The notes below the pieces were generated by a model that worked only from the letters and a program-made list of their open reading frames with translations, had not been told where the DNA came from and did no database searches. From NCBI GenBank assembly GCA_023426855.1, contig JAEZBU010000289.1, forward strand, positions 1-17,791: a stretch of 17,791 nt of DNA, read 5' to 3'. Shown here one piece after another: positions 1 to 7,196 of the stretch. Each line of letters begins with the position of its first letter. The stretch's first letter is position 1. The translations under genes were made by a program, and so were the position numbers. This DNA comes from Pseudomonadota bacterium (lineage in GTDB: Bacteria; Pseudomonadota; Alphaproteobacteria; Rhizobiales; Hyphomicrobiaceae).

Positions 1-860
1 GCCGTCGGCGGCATAAAGACGTTGCGCACACCGTGGCGCGCCAGAAACGCAAAGGCCCACTCCGGATCGAACTTGGCTCGTCCGGACCCGACCACCGGCA
101 CGCCGTAGTACAAAGACGGCAGCAGCACATCGAGCAGGCCACCGGCCCAGGCCCAGTCAGCAGGCGTCCAGAACCGATCACCTGCCTGCGGGAACATATC
201 CTGTGGCAGCGCAACGCCCGGCAGATGGCCGAGCAGCACGCGGGCGGCATGCAGCACGCCCTTCGGATTGCCTGTCGTCCCGGAGGTGTACATCAGCAGC
301 GCCGGATCGTCGGGGCCGCTGTCGATCGCATCGCGCCGGTCCGACGCGCGATTGCACAGGTCCCAGAAGTCGTGCGTTGCGGAAGCGCTACCTACAGTCA
401 CCACATGGGCCAAGGTCTCCACGCCGCGGATCGTATCGGCGACACGAACATGCGCTTGCGTGGTTGTGATCAGCACGCGCGCACCACTGTCCCGCAGGCG
501 GTATTCCAGCGCATCCGGCCCGAACAGATTGAACAGCGGCAGCGCGATGGCGCCGAGCTTTTGCGCCGCAACGTGCGCGAACAGGCTTTCCGGACACTGC
601 GGCAGGTGAATGCCGACGATCGCACCCCGCGCGACGCCCAGATGCTCCAAAACGTTGGCGAACCGGCACGCCGCTCGCTCGACCTCAGCAAATGTCCAGG
701 TGCGGATCGCACCATCGGCCTGCTCGAAAATCAGCGCAGGCGCGTCTGGTGCGCGCTGCGCGTGACGTGTGGAAATCGCCTCAGCGATGTTGAAGCGCGC
801 CGGGATATTCCAGCGAAACCCTGCCGTGACCTCGTCGTAGCTTTTGCCCGTGAGGTACAT
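1..860 (-). CDS. AMP-forming acyl-CoA synthetase, C-terminus cut by window edge
   Basis: ANL-superfamily adenylate-forming ligase. The family activates a carboxylic acid with ATP to an acyl-adenylate and passes the acyl group to CoA in the cytoplasm. Only 286 N-terminal residues lie in the window, about half of the usual 500-560. The family P-loop YTSGTTGNPKG is at residues 191-201, and the N-terminal pattern (Y-T-G-K-S-Y, then WNIPARFNIAEA at 17-28) resembles medium-chain acyl/acetyl-CoA synthetase-like proteins. The ATG at 860 is chosen because it follows the upstream ABM gene by 13 bp and the GAGAGG-like sequence before it can act as a ribosome site. It is the third gene of a minus-strand operon behind a CoA-transferase and an ABM protein, so it probably activates a catabolic acid. 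The substrate cannot be read from this part; the family call is secure, the substrate unknown. Confidence 0.93.
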   Translation of the reverse strand, partial: MYLTGKSYDEVTAGFRWNIPARFNIAEAISTRHAQRAPDAPALIFEQADGAIRTWTFAEVERAACRFANVLEHLGVARGAIVGIHLPQCPESLFAHVAAQKLGAIALPLFNLFGPDALEYRLRDSGARVLITTTQAHVRVADTIRGVETLAHVVTVGSASATHDFWDLCNRASDRRDAIDSGPDDPALLMYTSGTTGNPKGVLHAARVLLGHLPGVALPQDMFPQAGDRFWTPADWAWAGGLLDVLLPSLYYGVPVVGSGRAKFDPEWAFAFLARHGVRNVFMPPT

Positions 861-873
861 GGCAGCGCGCCTC

Positions 874-1176
874 TCATGCCAATCCGTGATCGGAGATCAG
901 ATCGTATTTCAACACGCGCTTCGAGGCGGTCATCGGCGTGACGTGCTCGTTGAACGACAGGTAGTGCGGCGACTCCAGATGAAGCTTGAATGCCGCCTCG
1001 TCGTCATAGGTTTCGTAAAGGAAGAAAGCGTTGGTATCGAGCGGATCCTGCGCCACATCGAACTGGCGGCAGCCGGCTTCCTTCTCCACGCTGTTACGCG
1101 CCTGGGTCAGCAGCGCGGCGCGGAACGCAGCCGTGTGCTCAGGCTTTGATTCAAAGAATACGATGACAACGTACAT
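874..1176 (-). CDS. ABM-domain putative quinol monooxygenase, 100 aa
   Basis: Small antibiotic-biosynthesis-monooxygenase (ABM) fold protein, normally a cofactor-free dimeric ferredoxin-like barrel of about 95-105 aa that oxidises quinols or related phenols; some members have other roles. It starts MYVVIVFFESKPEH. The family pattern F-x3-E-x-Y-x-D-x2-A-x3-H is visible as FFLYETYDDEAAFKLH, followed by a second histidine in ESPHY. The frame extends upstream to a GTG at 1221, but the ATG at 1176 is preferred because GGGAGG lies just before it and all family homology begins there. It sits 46 bp after the CoA-transferase stop and 13 bp before the acyl-CoA synthetase start, so it is almost certainly co-transcribed with both. 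Its presence hints at a quinone- or phenol-related substrate, which is inference only. Confidence 0.9.
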   Translation of the reverse strand: MYVVIVFFESKPEHTAAFRAALLTQARNSVEKEAGCRQFDVAQDPLDTNAFFLYETYDDEAAFKLHLESPHYLSFNEHVTPMTASKRVLKYDLISDHGLA

Positions 1177-1222
1177 CTGGCCTCCCTGATGCTCATGCTT
1201 GTTTTGGCGGCGAACCGCCACA

Positions 1223-2437
1223 TTAGACTATGCCGCGCGCCTTTAAATCGGAAACCTTCTCGGGCGCGTATCCCAACAAGCCCCCGTAGACTTCCGAATT
1301 ATGATGGCCGACCGGAGCGCCGGTCCAGCGGATCTGCGCGTCGCGATCCAGCCCATCGACCATCGGCACGACGCCGGGATGCAGCAGATCGCCATGCAGC
1401 GGATCGTTGACGGTCGTCACCATGCGCCGCGCCCGGTACTGCGGATCTTCCGCGATATCGGCCGTTGTGTAGATCTTGGTAGTCGGAATGTTGGCCGCCT
1501 CCAGCAGCTCCAGCGCCTCGGAGCTATCGATAGTCATCGTCCAGTCTCCGATGATGGCATCGAGCACGTCCGAGTTCTCAACACGGGCCTGATTGTCGAT
1601 GAAGCGTGGATCGGAGGCGAGATCTGGCCGCCTCATCAGCCGACACAACGTTGCATATAACGGGTCGGAGTTGGCGGCGATGAGCAGCCAGGTGCCATCC
1701 TTGCACGGATACGCGTTGGTCGGCGCTGCGGAACTGATGGCACTGCCCATTGGCTGGCGGATCTTGCCGAGCAGGCTGTATTCCGGCAGCGCACCTTCCA
1801 GCAGCGTCAGCACCGCCTCGCCCAGTGCGACATCGATGATGCGCGGCTCGCGGGCGCCGGTGCTGCGCTGGTCGATGACGGCGGCCAAAGCGCCCAGAGC
1901 GCCATACAGCCCCGCAACACTGTCGCCGAGGCTCACACCCGCGCGCGGCGGTGGCAGGTCGCTGACCTCACGTGGGTATCCGCCGAGATAGCGCAGCCCG
2001 CCCTTCGCTTCGCCGATCACGCCGAAGCCCGCGCGTTGCGCGTGCGGTCCATTCTGTCCGTAACCCGAAATCCGCACCACAACGACGCCCGGGCGTCGCT
2101 TGGCCAGTTCGTCCGGACCGAGCCCCCATTTTTCCAGTTGGCCGGGACGGAAATTCTCCACCACGATATCGCATTGGGAGACCAGTTCGAGCGCGACCGC
2201 GATGCCCTCCGGATCGCGCATGTTCAGCGTCACGCAGCGCTTGTTGCGACCATGCACGCTCCACCACACCGACCGCCCGCCGGACTGCAATCCCCAACCG
2301 CGCACCGGATCGCCGCCTGGCGGCTCCACCTTGATCACATCAGCGCCCAGATCCGCCAGCGCGCGCGTTGCAAAGGGAGCCGCGATGTAATGGCCAAGCT
2401 CAAGCACCCTCAGGTCCCGCAGCGGCGGCAACGTCAT
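1223..2437 (-). CDS. CaiB/BaiF family III CoA-transferase
   Basis: Class III CoA-transferase of 404 aa, the normal family length. These enzymes move CoA between acyl-CoA and a free carboxylate through a mixed anhydride on an aspartate. The expected aspartate is D172 in SLGDSVAGLYGALGAL. The N-terminal block LRVLELGHYIAAPFATRALADLGA and KVEPPGGD (37-44) are typical. GTG at 2443 is an alternative start, but ATG at 2437 has AGGAAG five bases upstream and begins where family members usually begin. It is the first gene of the minus-strand operon and lies about 30 nt from a predicted transcription start in the divergent control region. With a CoA ligase in the same operon it likely loads CoA on, or recycles CoA from, a catabolic acid. 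The particular acid (formyl, succinyl, carnitine-like or aromatic) cannot be assigned. Confidence 0.95.
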   Translation of the reverse strand: MTLPPLRDLRVLELGHYIAAPFATRALADLGADVIKVEPPGGDPVRGWGLQSGGRSVWWSVHGRNKRCVTLNMRDPEGIAVALELVSQCDIVVENFRPGQLEKWGLGPDELAKRRPGVVVVRISGYGQNGPHAQRAGFGVIGEAKGGLRYLGGYPREVSDLPPPRAGVSLGDSVAGLYGALGALAAVIDQRSTGAREPRIIDVALGEAVLTLLEGALPEYSLLGKIRQPMGSAISSAAPTNAYPCKDGTWLLIAANSDPLYATLCRLMRRPDLASDPRFIDNQARVENSDVLDAIIGDWTMTIDSSEALELLEAANIPTTKIYTTADIAEDPQYRARRMVTTVNDPLHGDLLHPGVVPMVDGLDRDAQIRWTGAPVGHHNSEVYGGLLGYAPEKVSDLKARGIV

Positions 2438-2463
2438 TCCCACTTCCTGTCCTCTCGTGATTT

Positions 2464-2479
2464 ATATTCCCGGGAATAT
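2464..2479. promoter_or_regulatory. Perfect 16-bp palindrome, candidate operator
   Basis: ATATTCCCGGGAATAT is a perfect inverted repeat with 8-bp arms and no spacer. It lies 27 bp upstream of the CoA-transferase ATG in the divergent region between the catabolic operon and the importer operon. It overlaps the -10 element and predicted start of the candidate minus-strand promoter, where a repressor would act. The symmetry is seen directly; the operator role is inferred, and no regulator gene is present in the window. Confidence 0.5.
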
Positions 2480-2503
2480 TGTTTGTGCGGTCGCAATTGT
2501 CAG
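2475..2503 (-). promoter_or_regulatory. Candidate sigma-70-type promoter of the CoA-transferase operon
   Basis: On the minus strand, CTGACA (2503-2498) is followed by a 17-bp spacer and AATATT (2480-2475), a reasonable -35/-10 pair (5/6 and 4/6 to consensus). The predicted start near 2468 gives a leader of about 30 nt ending at the AGGAAG ribosome site of the CoA-transferase. The -10 box overlaps the 16-bp palindrome. Confidence 0.4.
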
Positions 2504-2678
2504 GTGAAATCATCACTGCCTAACGAATGCTCGCCTTCAGAACATTCAGCATGCAGGCAAACCCCTTGTTTCGCCGTGACGGAGTGCACTAGGATCGGGC
2601 CGTTACACCAAATGGGACTTTCGGTCTCAAATAATGAAACGATAACGATACTCCGTTCCGATCAAATCAAGACCGCAT

Positions 2679-2696
2679 CCCGACCGGATCGTCGGG
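2679..2696 (+). promoter_or_regulatory. Inverted repeat just before the importer ribosome site
   Basis: CCCGAC (2679-2684) and GTCGGG (2691-2696) form 6-bp arms around a 6-base loop, ending six bases before the GGAGGA ribosome site of the binding-protein gene. It could be a leader hairpin stabilising the mRNA or a second protein site. The arms are short, so chance is possible. I see no strong -35/-10 pair for the plus-strand operon between 2480 and 2680. Confidence 0.25.
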
Positions 2697-2714
2697 CGCT
2701 TGGAGGATACTCGC

Positions 2715-3719
2715 ATGAAATATAGTTGGTTCATGGCGCTTCCCGTCGCCCTCGGCTTGAGCATGACAAGTGCATCTGCTCAGACCAAAGAAGTCACATT
2801 CGCTCACCAGGATATGATTGTTCCGCTGCGCGCCATCATCGCCTCGGGCGAACTGGAGAAAGCCACCGGCTACAAGATCAACTGGAAGATGTTCTCCGGT
2901 GGCGGCGACGTCATCAAGGCGATGGCTTCCGGCGAAGTTCCGATCGGTGAAGTTGGATCGAGCCCCGCGACGGCCGCGGTTGCACAAGGCATTGATGTTC
3001 AGGTCATCTGGATCCTCGACGACATCGGAAACGCAGAGCAGCTTGTAGCCCGCGAAGGCTCGGGCGTAAATTCGCTCCAGGATCTCAAGGGCAAAAAGGT
3101 CGGCGTACCGTTCGTCTCCACCACCCACTATCATCTGCTCTCTGCGCTGCAGGATGCAGGCGTCAATCCGAGAGAAGTTCAAATCCTGAACATGCGTCCG
3201 CCGGAGATCGCGGCTGCCTGGGAGCGCGGCGACATTGACGCCACCTTCATCTGGGATCCGGCGCTGACCCGCGTGAAGGCCAACGGCAAGGTCCTTATCT
3301 CTTCCGGTGACATCGCGAAGAAGGGCAAGCCCACGTTCGATGCGATCATGGTCAACCGGGCATGGGCTGAGAAGAACAAGGATTTCCTGACCAAGCTCGT
3401 TGCCGCAATCGCCAAGCAGGACGCCGTCTACAGAGCCGATAAGGCCAAGTGGACTGCGGATTCTGAACCTGTGAAGGCCGTCTCGAAGATCGTTGGCGCC
3501 AAGCCGGAGGACATCCCGAATGCGATGGGCGCTTACATTTTCCCCACGGCAGCAGAACAGGCATCCAACACCTGGCTCGGCGGTGGCAAGGATAGCGGCG
3601 TCGCCAAAGCCATGGCCGACACCGCCCTGTTCCTCAAGGAGCAAGGCCGCATCACCGAGGTGCCTGCGGACTTCTCCAGGTTCGTGAACGACGAATACGT
3701 CAAAGCAGCCGCAAAATAA
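2715..3719 (+). CDS. TauA-like periplasmic substrate-binding protein of an ABC importer
   Basis: Periplasmic binding protein of the taurine/sulfonate/nitrate (NMT1/TauA-like) class, 334 aa with a Sec signal peptide. After MKYSWFM a hydrophobic stretch leads to SASA|QTK, with cleavage expected after residue 22. The mature start KEVTFAHQDMIVPLRAIIASGELEKATGYKI-type layout and GEVPIGEVGSSPATAAVAQG match TauA relatives, which sense the ligand through the early loop and the conserved serine of the second motif. ATG at 2715 follows GGAGGA at 2702-2707; a TTG at 2700 is in frame but has no signal-peptide logic. It is the first gene of the importer operon, separated from the ATPase by a hairpin. The ligand could be a sulfonate but equally another small organic acid; TauA-like proteins are promiscuous in annotation, and no taurine dioxygenase or desulfonating gene is nearby. 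Confidence 0.93.
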   Translation: MKYSWFMALPVALGLSMTSASAQTKEVTFAHQDMIVPLRAIIASGELEKATGYKINWKMFSGGGDVIKAMASGEVPIGEVGSSPATAAVAQGIDVQVIWILDDIGNAEQLVAREGSGVNSLQDLKGKKVGVPFVSTTHYHLLSALQDAGVNPREVQILNMRPPEIAAAWERGDIDATFIWDPALTRVKANGKVLISSGDIAKKGKPTFDAIMVNRAWAEKNKDFLTKLVAAIAKQDAVYRADKAKWTADSEPVKAVSKIVGAKPEDIPNAMGAYIFPTAAEQASNTWLGGGKDSGVAKAMADTALFLKEQGRITEVPADFSRFVNDEYVKAAAK

Positions 3720-3732
3720 GGCTTGCTGCCGG

Positions 3733-3764
3733 GGCCCGGATCACGATCCGGGCCTCATTGTTTT
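3733..3764 (+). terminator. Hairpin between binding-protein and ATPase genes
   Basis: GGCCCGGATC (3733-3742) and GATCCGGGCC (3745-3754) are perfectly complementary over 10 bp with a 2-base centre, so effectively 9 bp with a CACG loop, followed by TCATTGTTTT. It starts 14 nt after the binding-protein stop and ends before the ATPase start. In binding-protein importers such a hairpin usually limits read-through or protects the upstream mRNA so that the binding protein is made in excess. Confidence 0.6.
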
Positions 3765-3792
3765 GTGCACCACAACTGCGAGGAAGATCTCA

Positions 3793-4584
3793 GTGGCAAA
3801 ACTGGAGGTGCGTGACCTCTCGGTGCGCTATGCGACGGCGTCCGGCAACGTCGAAGCTCTGTCGCATGTCAACCTGGCCGCCAATGATCGCGAATTCATC
3901 GTTGCTATCGGCGCGTCGGGGTGCGGCAAGACTACGTTGCTTTCGGTGATCGCCGGGTTTCTTGAACCGTCCGAGGGCGAAGTCCTGCTCGACGGCGCAC
4001 CTGTCATCGGCCCCGGGGCGGATCGTGGCGTCGTCTTCCAGCGGCACGCACTGATGCCGTGGCTCAGCGTGATCGACAACGTCGCCTTTGGCCTGAAGAT
4101 GCGCGGTCAGTCTCGCGAAGAGCGTTACGTGGTTGCGCGGGAAAAGCTGGCCCTCGTCGGCCTCGCCGATTTCGAGAGCAAGATGATCTACGAGCTGTCC
4201 GGCGGCATGCAGCAGCGCGTCGGCATCGCGCGTGCGCTGGCGTCGGACCCGGAAGTGCTGCTCATGGACGAGCCGCTCGGCGCCCTCGACGCCTTGACCC
4301 GCGAACAGGTGCAGGAGCTGATCCTCGACGTCTGGCATCGCACCGGCAAGATGATCTTCTTCATCACGCACTCTGTCGAGGAGGCTCTTTTCCTGGCGAC
4401 CCGCCTGATCGTCATGACGCCGCGCCCCGGCAAGATCGAGAAAGTCTACGAGCTCGATTTCTGCCAGCGCTACATCGAAACCAAGGACGCCCGGGCGGTG
4501 AAATCGAGCCCGGATTTCATCAAGCTCCGCGAAGACGTGTTGAGCGATATCCAGCGCCGCGAGGCCAGCGCCGCAGCCGGTTGA
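3793..4584 (+). CDS. ABC importer ATPase, TauB/SsuB type
   Basis: Cytoplasmic ATP-binding subunit, 263 aa, that powers the importer formed with the flanking binding protein and permease. All motifs are intact: Walker A GASGCGKTT (40-48), Q-loop glutamine Q83 in VVFQRHAL, signature LSGGMQQR (135-142), Walker B VLLMDE (155-160), D-loop LGALD and switch histidine H193 in FFITHSVEEA. The frame continues upstream to a TTG at 3763, but GTG at 3793 is chosen because AGGAAG precedes it by 6 bases and the protein then starts at the normal family position (AKLEVRDLSVRY). It is followed after 31 bp by the permease. The C-terminal arm after residue 210 (KIEKVYELDF) is usual for the TauB/SsuB group. The family does not reveal the substrate. 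Confidence 0.95.
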   Translation: MAKLEVRDLSVRYATASGNVEALSHVNLAANDREFIVAIGASGCGKTTLLSVIAGFLEPSEGEVLLDGAPVIGPGADRGVVFQRHALMPWLSVIDNVAFGLKMRGQSREERYVVAREKLALVGLADFESKMIYELSGGMQQRVGIARALASDPEVLLMDEPLGALDALTREQVQELILDVWHRTGKMIFFITHSVEEALFLATRLIVMTPRPGKIEKVYELDFCQRYIETKDARAVKSSPDFIKLREDVLSDIQRREASAAAG

Positions 4585-4615
4585 CCCGACCCCAGGTCGA
4601 GCAAGGACGACTTTT

Positions 4616-5467
4616 ATGACAAAGATCGAACGCGAACCGGCCAAGCCCAACAGCACCCGGGCTGTCGGCCGCCAGCGTACCAGCCGCTATCGGGTGATGG
4701 GCGAAGGATCGACCTTCTGGCTCAGCGTCGTCAGCGCCGTCGCCATGCTATCCTTGTGGTGGCTCGCCACACACCTGCAGTGGGTCCGGCCGCTGTTCCT
4801 GCCCAAGCCCGAAACGATCTGGCTGGCGTTCAAGCAAGCCGCCGCCGGTGATCTCGACAATCACACCCTGTGGGTCCACTTCCTGTGGAGCATGTACCGC
4901 GTTTTCTCGGCGTTCACGCTGGCGGTTATCATCGGTATTCCGGTCGGCATCGCCATGGGCGTATCGCGCATAGCCCGCGGCATCTTCGATCCGCCGATCG
5001 AATTCTACCGCCCGCTGCCTCCCCTCGCCTACCTGCCGCTGATGATCATCTGGTTCGGCATCGGTGAACAGTCGAAGATCATGCTGCTGTTTCTCGCCAC
5101 CTTCGCGCCTGTCGCGCTGTCAGCGCGGGCCGGTGTCCGTTCCGTCAGCCAGGAGCAGATCCAGGCCGCGCTGTCGATGGGCGCCAGCCGCGCGCAGGTC
5201 GTGCGCCATGTCATCCTGCCCGGCGCGATGCCGGAAATTCTGGTCGGCCTGCGCATTGGCATGGGCGTGGGGTGGACCACGCTGGTCGCAGCAGAAATGG
5301 TCGCAGCCGACGCCGGTCTCGGCAAGATGGTCTACAACGCCTCCAACTTCCTGCGCACCGACGTTGTCATCCTCGGCATCGTGGCGATCGGCTTCGTCGC
5401 CTACATCTTCGAGATGGTCATGCGCTGGCTCGAACGCACGCTGGTGCCGTGGAAAGGCCGTGGGTAG
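4616..5467 (+). CDS. ABC importer permease, TauC/SsuC type
   Basis: Inner-membrane permease of 283 aa with a polar N-terminal tail (1-30) and about six membrane segments: roughly 34-53, 92-118, 135-150, 155-172, 205-228 and 250-270. The coupling-loop EAA-type motif, which contacts the ATPase, is seen around 184-210 (A-A-L-S-M-G-A-S-R then V-I-L-P-G-A-M-P). FLPKPETIW near residue 61 is the usual TauC/SsuC pattern. ATG at 4616 follows AAGGACGAC. It closes the three-gene importer; length and order (binding protein, ATPase, permease) are those of tauABC, although a tau name would overstate substrate knowledge. Confidence 0.95.
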   Translation: MTKIEREPAKPNSTRAVGRQRTSRYRVMGEGSTFWLSVVSAVAMLSLWWLATHLQWVRPLFLPKPETIWLAFKQAAAGDLDNHTLWVHFLWSMYRVFSAFTLAVIIGIPVGIAMGVSRIARGIFDPPIEFYRPLPPLAYLPLMIIWFGIGEQSKIMLLFLATFAPVALSARAGVRSVSQEQIQAALSMGASRAQVVRHVILPGAMPEILVGLRIGMGVGWTTLVAAEMVAADAGLGKMVYNASNFLRTDVVILGIVAIGFVAYIFEMVMRWLERTLVPWKGRG

Positions 5468-5566
5468 CAGATCCGCTGTCCCATTTCAGCGCATCAGCCG
5501 TGCACACGAGTTAGCCGTACTCCTGCGTTATCTCGACGATGTCAGAGGTACGGAGACGTTTCAGAC

Positions 5567-6202
5567 ATGGCAAAGCTCACGCTCTATCACATGGCGCCGT
5601 CACGTTCGGCGATCGTTCACTGGATGCTGGAGGAGGTCGGCCAGCCGTACGATCTGCACGTGCTGGATTTGCACAAAGGCGAAGGCCAGACCCCAGAATA
5701 TCTCGCCATCAATCCGATGGGCAAAGTGCCGACCCTGAAGCACGGCGACACGGTGATTACCGAAGCGGCCGCAATTTGCGCCTACCTCGCCGACGAATTT
5801 CCTGGGGCGAAGCTGAACATTCCCGTCGGCACGCCCCAGCGCGGCGTCTATTTCAAATGGCTATTCTTCGGTCCGAGCTGCCTGGAGCCGGCAATCATGG
5901 ATCACGCTTTCCCACGCCAAGATCCGCCGCCGTCCGGCGCACTCGGCTCCGGCAGCTACGAAACCGTCATCGAGATTCTCGCAAACGCGACCGGCGCGTC
6001 GAAGCCGTACCTGATGGGCGAGCAGTTTACGGCGGCCGATGTCGTCATCGGATCCGGCCTCTGGTGGGGCACCAGCTTCAATCTTCTCCCCAAACGACCC
6101 GAGTTCACAGCCTACATCGACCGCGTTACCCAGCGTCCCGCTTGGCAACGCGCCGCCGCCAAGGATGCCGAGTTGCAAAAGCAGCGGGAAGCCAATGCGT
6201 GA
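5567..6202 (+). CDS. Glutathione S-transferase family protein
   Basis: Cytosolic GST-like protein, 211 aa, typical length. The N-terminal thioredoxin-fold domain starts KLTLYHMAPSRSAIVHWMLEE; a serine at position 12 or 14 lies where beta/theta-type GSTs carry the residue that contacts the glutathione thiol. NPMGKVPTL (49-57) supplies the cis-proline VP, and TEAAAICAYLADEFP (65-79) is the glutathione-binding loop plus helix. FTAADVVIGSGLWWG in the second half is the helical-domain N-capping motif. It lies 99 bp behind the permease on the same strand, so it may be the last gene of that operon or have its own promoter; GGAG lies 11 bases before the ATG. It could conjugate, isomerise or dehalogenate the imported compound, or detoxify. 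The reaction cannot be read from sequence. Confidence 0.92.
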   Translation: MAKLTLYHMAPSRSAIVHWMLEEVGQPYDLHVLDLHKGEGQTPEYLAINPMGKVPTLKHGDTVITEAAAICAYLADEFPGAKLNIPVGTPQRGVYFKWLFFGPSCLEPAIMDHAFPRQDPPPSGALGSGSYETVIEILANATGASKPYLMGEQFTAADVVIGSGLWWGTSFNLLPKRPEFTAYIDRVTQRPAWQRAAAKDAELQKQREANA

Positions 6203-6286
6203 GAGTCGTTGCCCGCTGCGCTGGTTGGTGGCACGCTAGCTCGCATTCAATCTTCGGGCTGACTTAAAAAACGCAGGGAGATGACC

Positions 6287-6583
6287 ATGGCAGATGTCAC
6301 GATCACGCGGGAAGATGGACCGACGCGGGGTCGGTACGTAGGGCGTGTTGCCGGCGTAGATGCGGAAGCCGAGCTCACCTACAGCCGATCAAGTCCGACA
6401 CTGATCATCGCAGACCATACCGGCGTACCGGATGCATTCCGCGGCCAGGGGGTCGGCCTGAAGCTGGTTGAACAGATGATCGCCGACGCGCGGGCGCAAG
6501 GGTTCAAGATTTTCGCGCTATGCCCGTATGTCAAAGCACAGTCGCAAAAGCATCCGGAGTGGAATGACGCCTTCCAGAGTTGA
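6287..6583 (+). CDS. Small GNAT-like N-acetyltransferase
   Basis: 98-aa protein of the short YjdJ/GNAT-like group (COG2388 type). The acetyl-CoA pyrophosphate loop is visible as FRGQGVGLKLVEQMI, preceded by LIIADHTGVPDA (the usual H-T-x-V-P-x-x-x-R-G-x-G pattern), and CPYVKAQSQKHPEW is the family-typical C-terminal block. Substrates of this group are generally unknown. An ATG at 6281 is in frame, but GGGAG abuts it directly, whereas it lies six bases before ATG 6287, so the latter is preferred. It stands alone between the GST gene (84 bp upstream) and the oppositely oriented peptidoglycan-binding gene. Confidence 0.88.
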   Translation: MADVTITREDGPTRGRYVGRVAGVDAEAELTYSRSSPTLIIADHTGVPDAFRGQGVGLKLVEQMIADARAQGFKIFALCPYVKAQSQKHPEWNDAFQS

Positions 6584-6620
6584 CGCGTCGACTTGGGCCA
6601 ACTAGGCAGCGCCAGCAGCG

Positions 6621-6653
6621 TAAAACGGGCCAGCACATCGAATTGCTGGCCCG
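6621..6653 (-). terminator. Intrinsic terminator of the peptidoglycan-binding gene
   Basis: CGGGCCAGCA (6626-6635) pairs perfectly with TGCTGGCCCG (6644-6653) across an 8-base loop. Read on the minus strand the stem is followed by TTTTA, and it lies 21 bp past the stop of the minus-strand gene. There is no T-run on the plus-strand side, so termination of the GNAT transcript is less clear. Confidence 0.7.
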
Positions 6654-6674
6654 AGCGTTGGCGGCCTGCGGCCG

Positions 6675-7196
6675 TTAGTTGAAGATGTTCTTGATCGTAT
6701 CCCAAATGCTGCCGCCACCCGCAGAGGCCTGCGCGGGGGCTCCGCCACTTGCCGCAGCCGGTGCCGGCGCCGATCCGCTCGACACCTGCGACATGCGCAC
6801 GGTGTCCTGCGTGACTTCCTTGAACAGCTTCATCTGCGCCAGCGTGGCCGGTCCGGCCAAGCCATCCACCTTCAATCCGTTGCTCGACTGATAGGCCGAA
6901 ACGGCCTTGGCCGTTCCCCCGCCGAACTGGCCGTCGGCGGTGATGCCCAGCTTCTCCTGCAGCGCCTTGACCGCGTTGCCCTTGGTGCCCTGCTTCAGCA
7001 GAACCAGTTCATACAGGCCCATCGACATGAACGTATCCGGGCCGGCAACGCCGTCGGCAGCAAGCCCGTTCTTGGTCTGCCACTCCTTCAGCGCCGTTTC
7101 AGTTTTCGGTCCGAATTCGCCGTCAACGGGAACACCAAGCTTGGCCTGAAGCCGGCGAACCGGCTCACCGGAAAGGCCCTTCTTGAGAATGGACAT
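6675..7196 (-). CDS. Tandem peptidoglycan-binding-domain protein without catalytic domain
   Basis: 173-aa protein with two PG_binding_1 repeats: about residues 5-60 (GLSGEPVRRLQAKLGVP, then DGEFGPKTETALKEWQ and DGVAGPDTF) and about 66-125 (GTKGNAVKALQEKLGIT, DGQFGGGTAKAVSAYQ, DGLAGPATL). These helical modules usually bind the cell wall and accompany hydrolases. Here the remainder is a linker rich in Ala/Gly/Ser/Pro (138-162) and an amphipathic end SIWDTIKNIFN. There is no signal peptide and no hydrolase domain. ATG at 7196 has AGGAG seven bases upstream. A terminator follows the gene. It may be exported by a non-Sec route, or the repeats may bind something else; I do not assign a role. Confidence 0.88.
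   Translation of the reverse strand: MSILKKGLSGEPVRRLQAKLGVPVDGEFGPKTETALKEWQTKNGLAADGVAGPDTFMSMGLYELVLLKQGTKGNAVKALQEKLGITADGQFGGGTAKAVSAYQSSNGLKVDGLAGPATLAQMKLFKEVTQDTVRMSQVSSGSAPAPAAASGGAPAQASAGGGSIWDTIKNIFN

Noticed and set aside
33..941. 302-codon open frame on the plus strand
   Set aside because: It lies opposite the AMP-forming ligase, is Arg/His-rich without family motifs, and reflects GC-rich third positions of the real gene.
2602..2613. Shared 10-mer GTTACACCAA near 2604 and in the spacer at about 7739
   Set aside because: Considered as a common regulator site, but only one of the two lies in an inverted repeat and the match is short, so chance is likely.
2667..3644. 325-codon open frame antisense to the binding-protein gene
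   Set aside because: The plus-strand product has a signal peptide, ribosome site and clear family; the antisense product resembles nothing.
3790..4656. 288-codon open frame antisense to the ATPase gene
   Set aside because: All ABC ATPase motifs are on the plus strand; the antisense frame is a compositional shadow.
2715..5467. Naming the importer tauABC with taurine as substrate
   Set aside because: Family membership is clear, but no sulfonate-degrading gene is near and this class includes importers for many acids, so no gene symbols were given.
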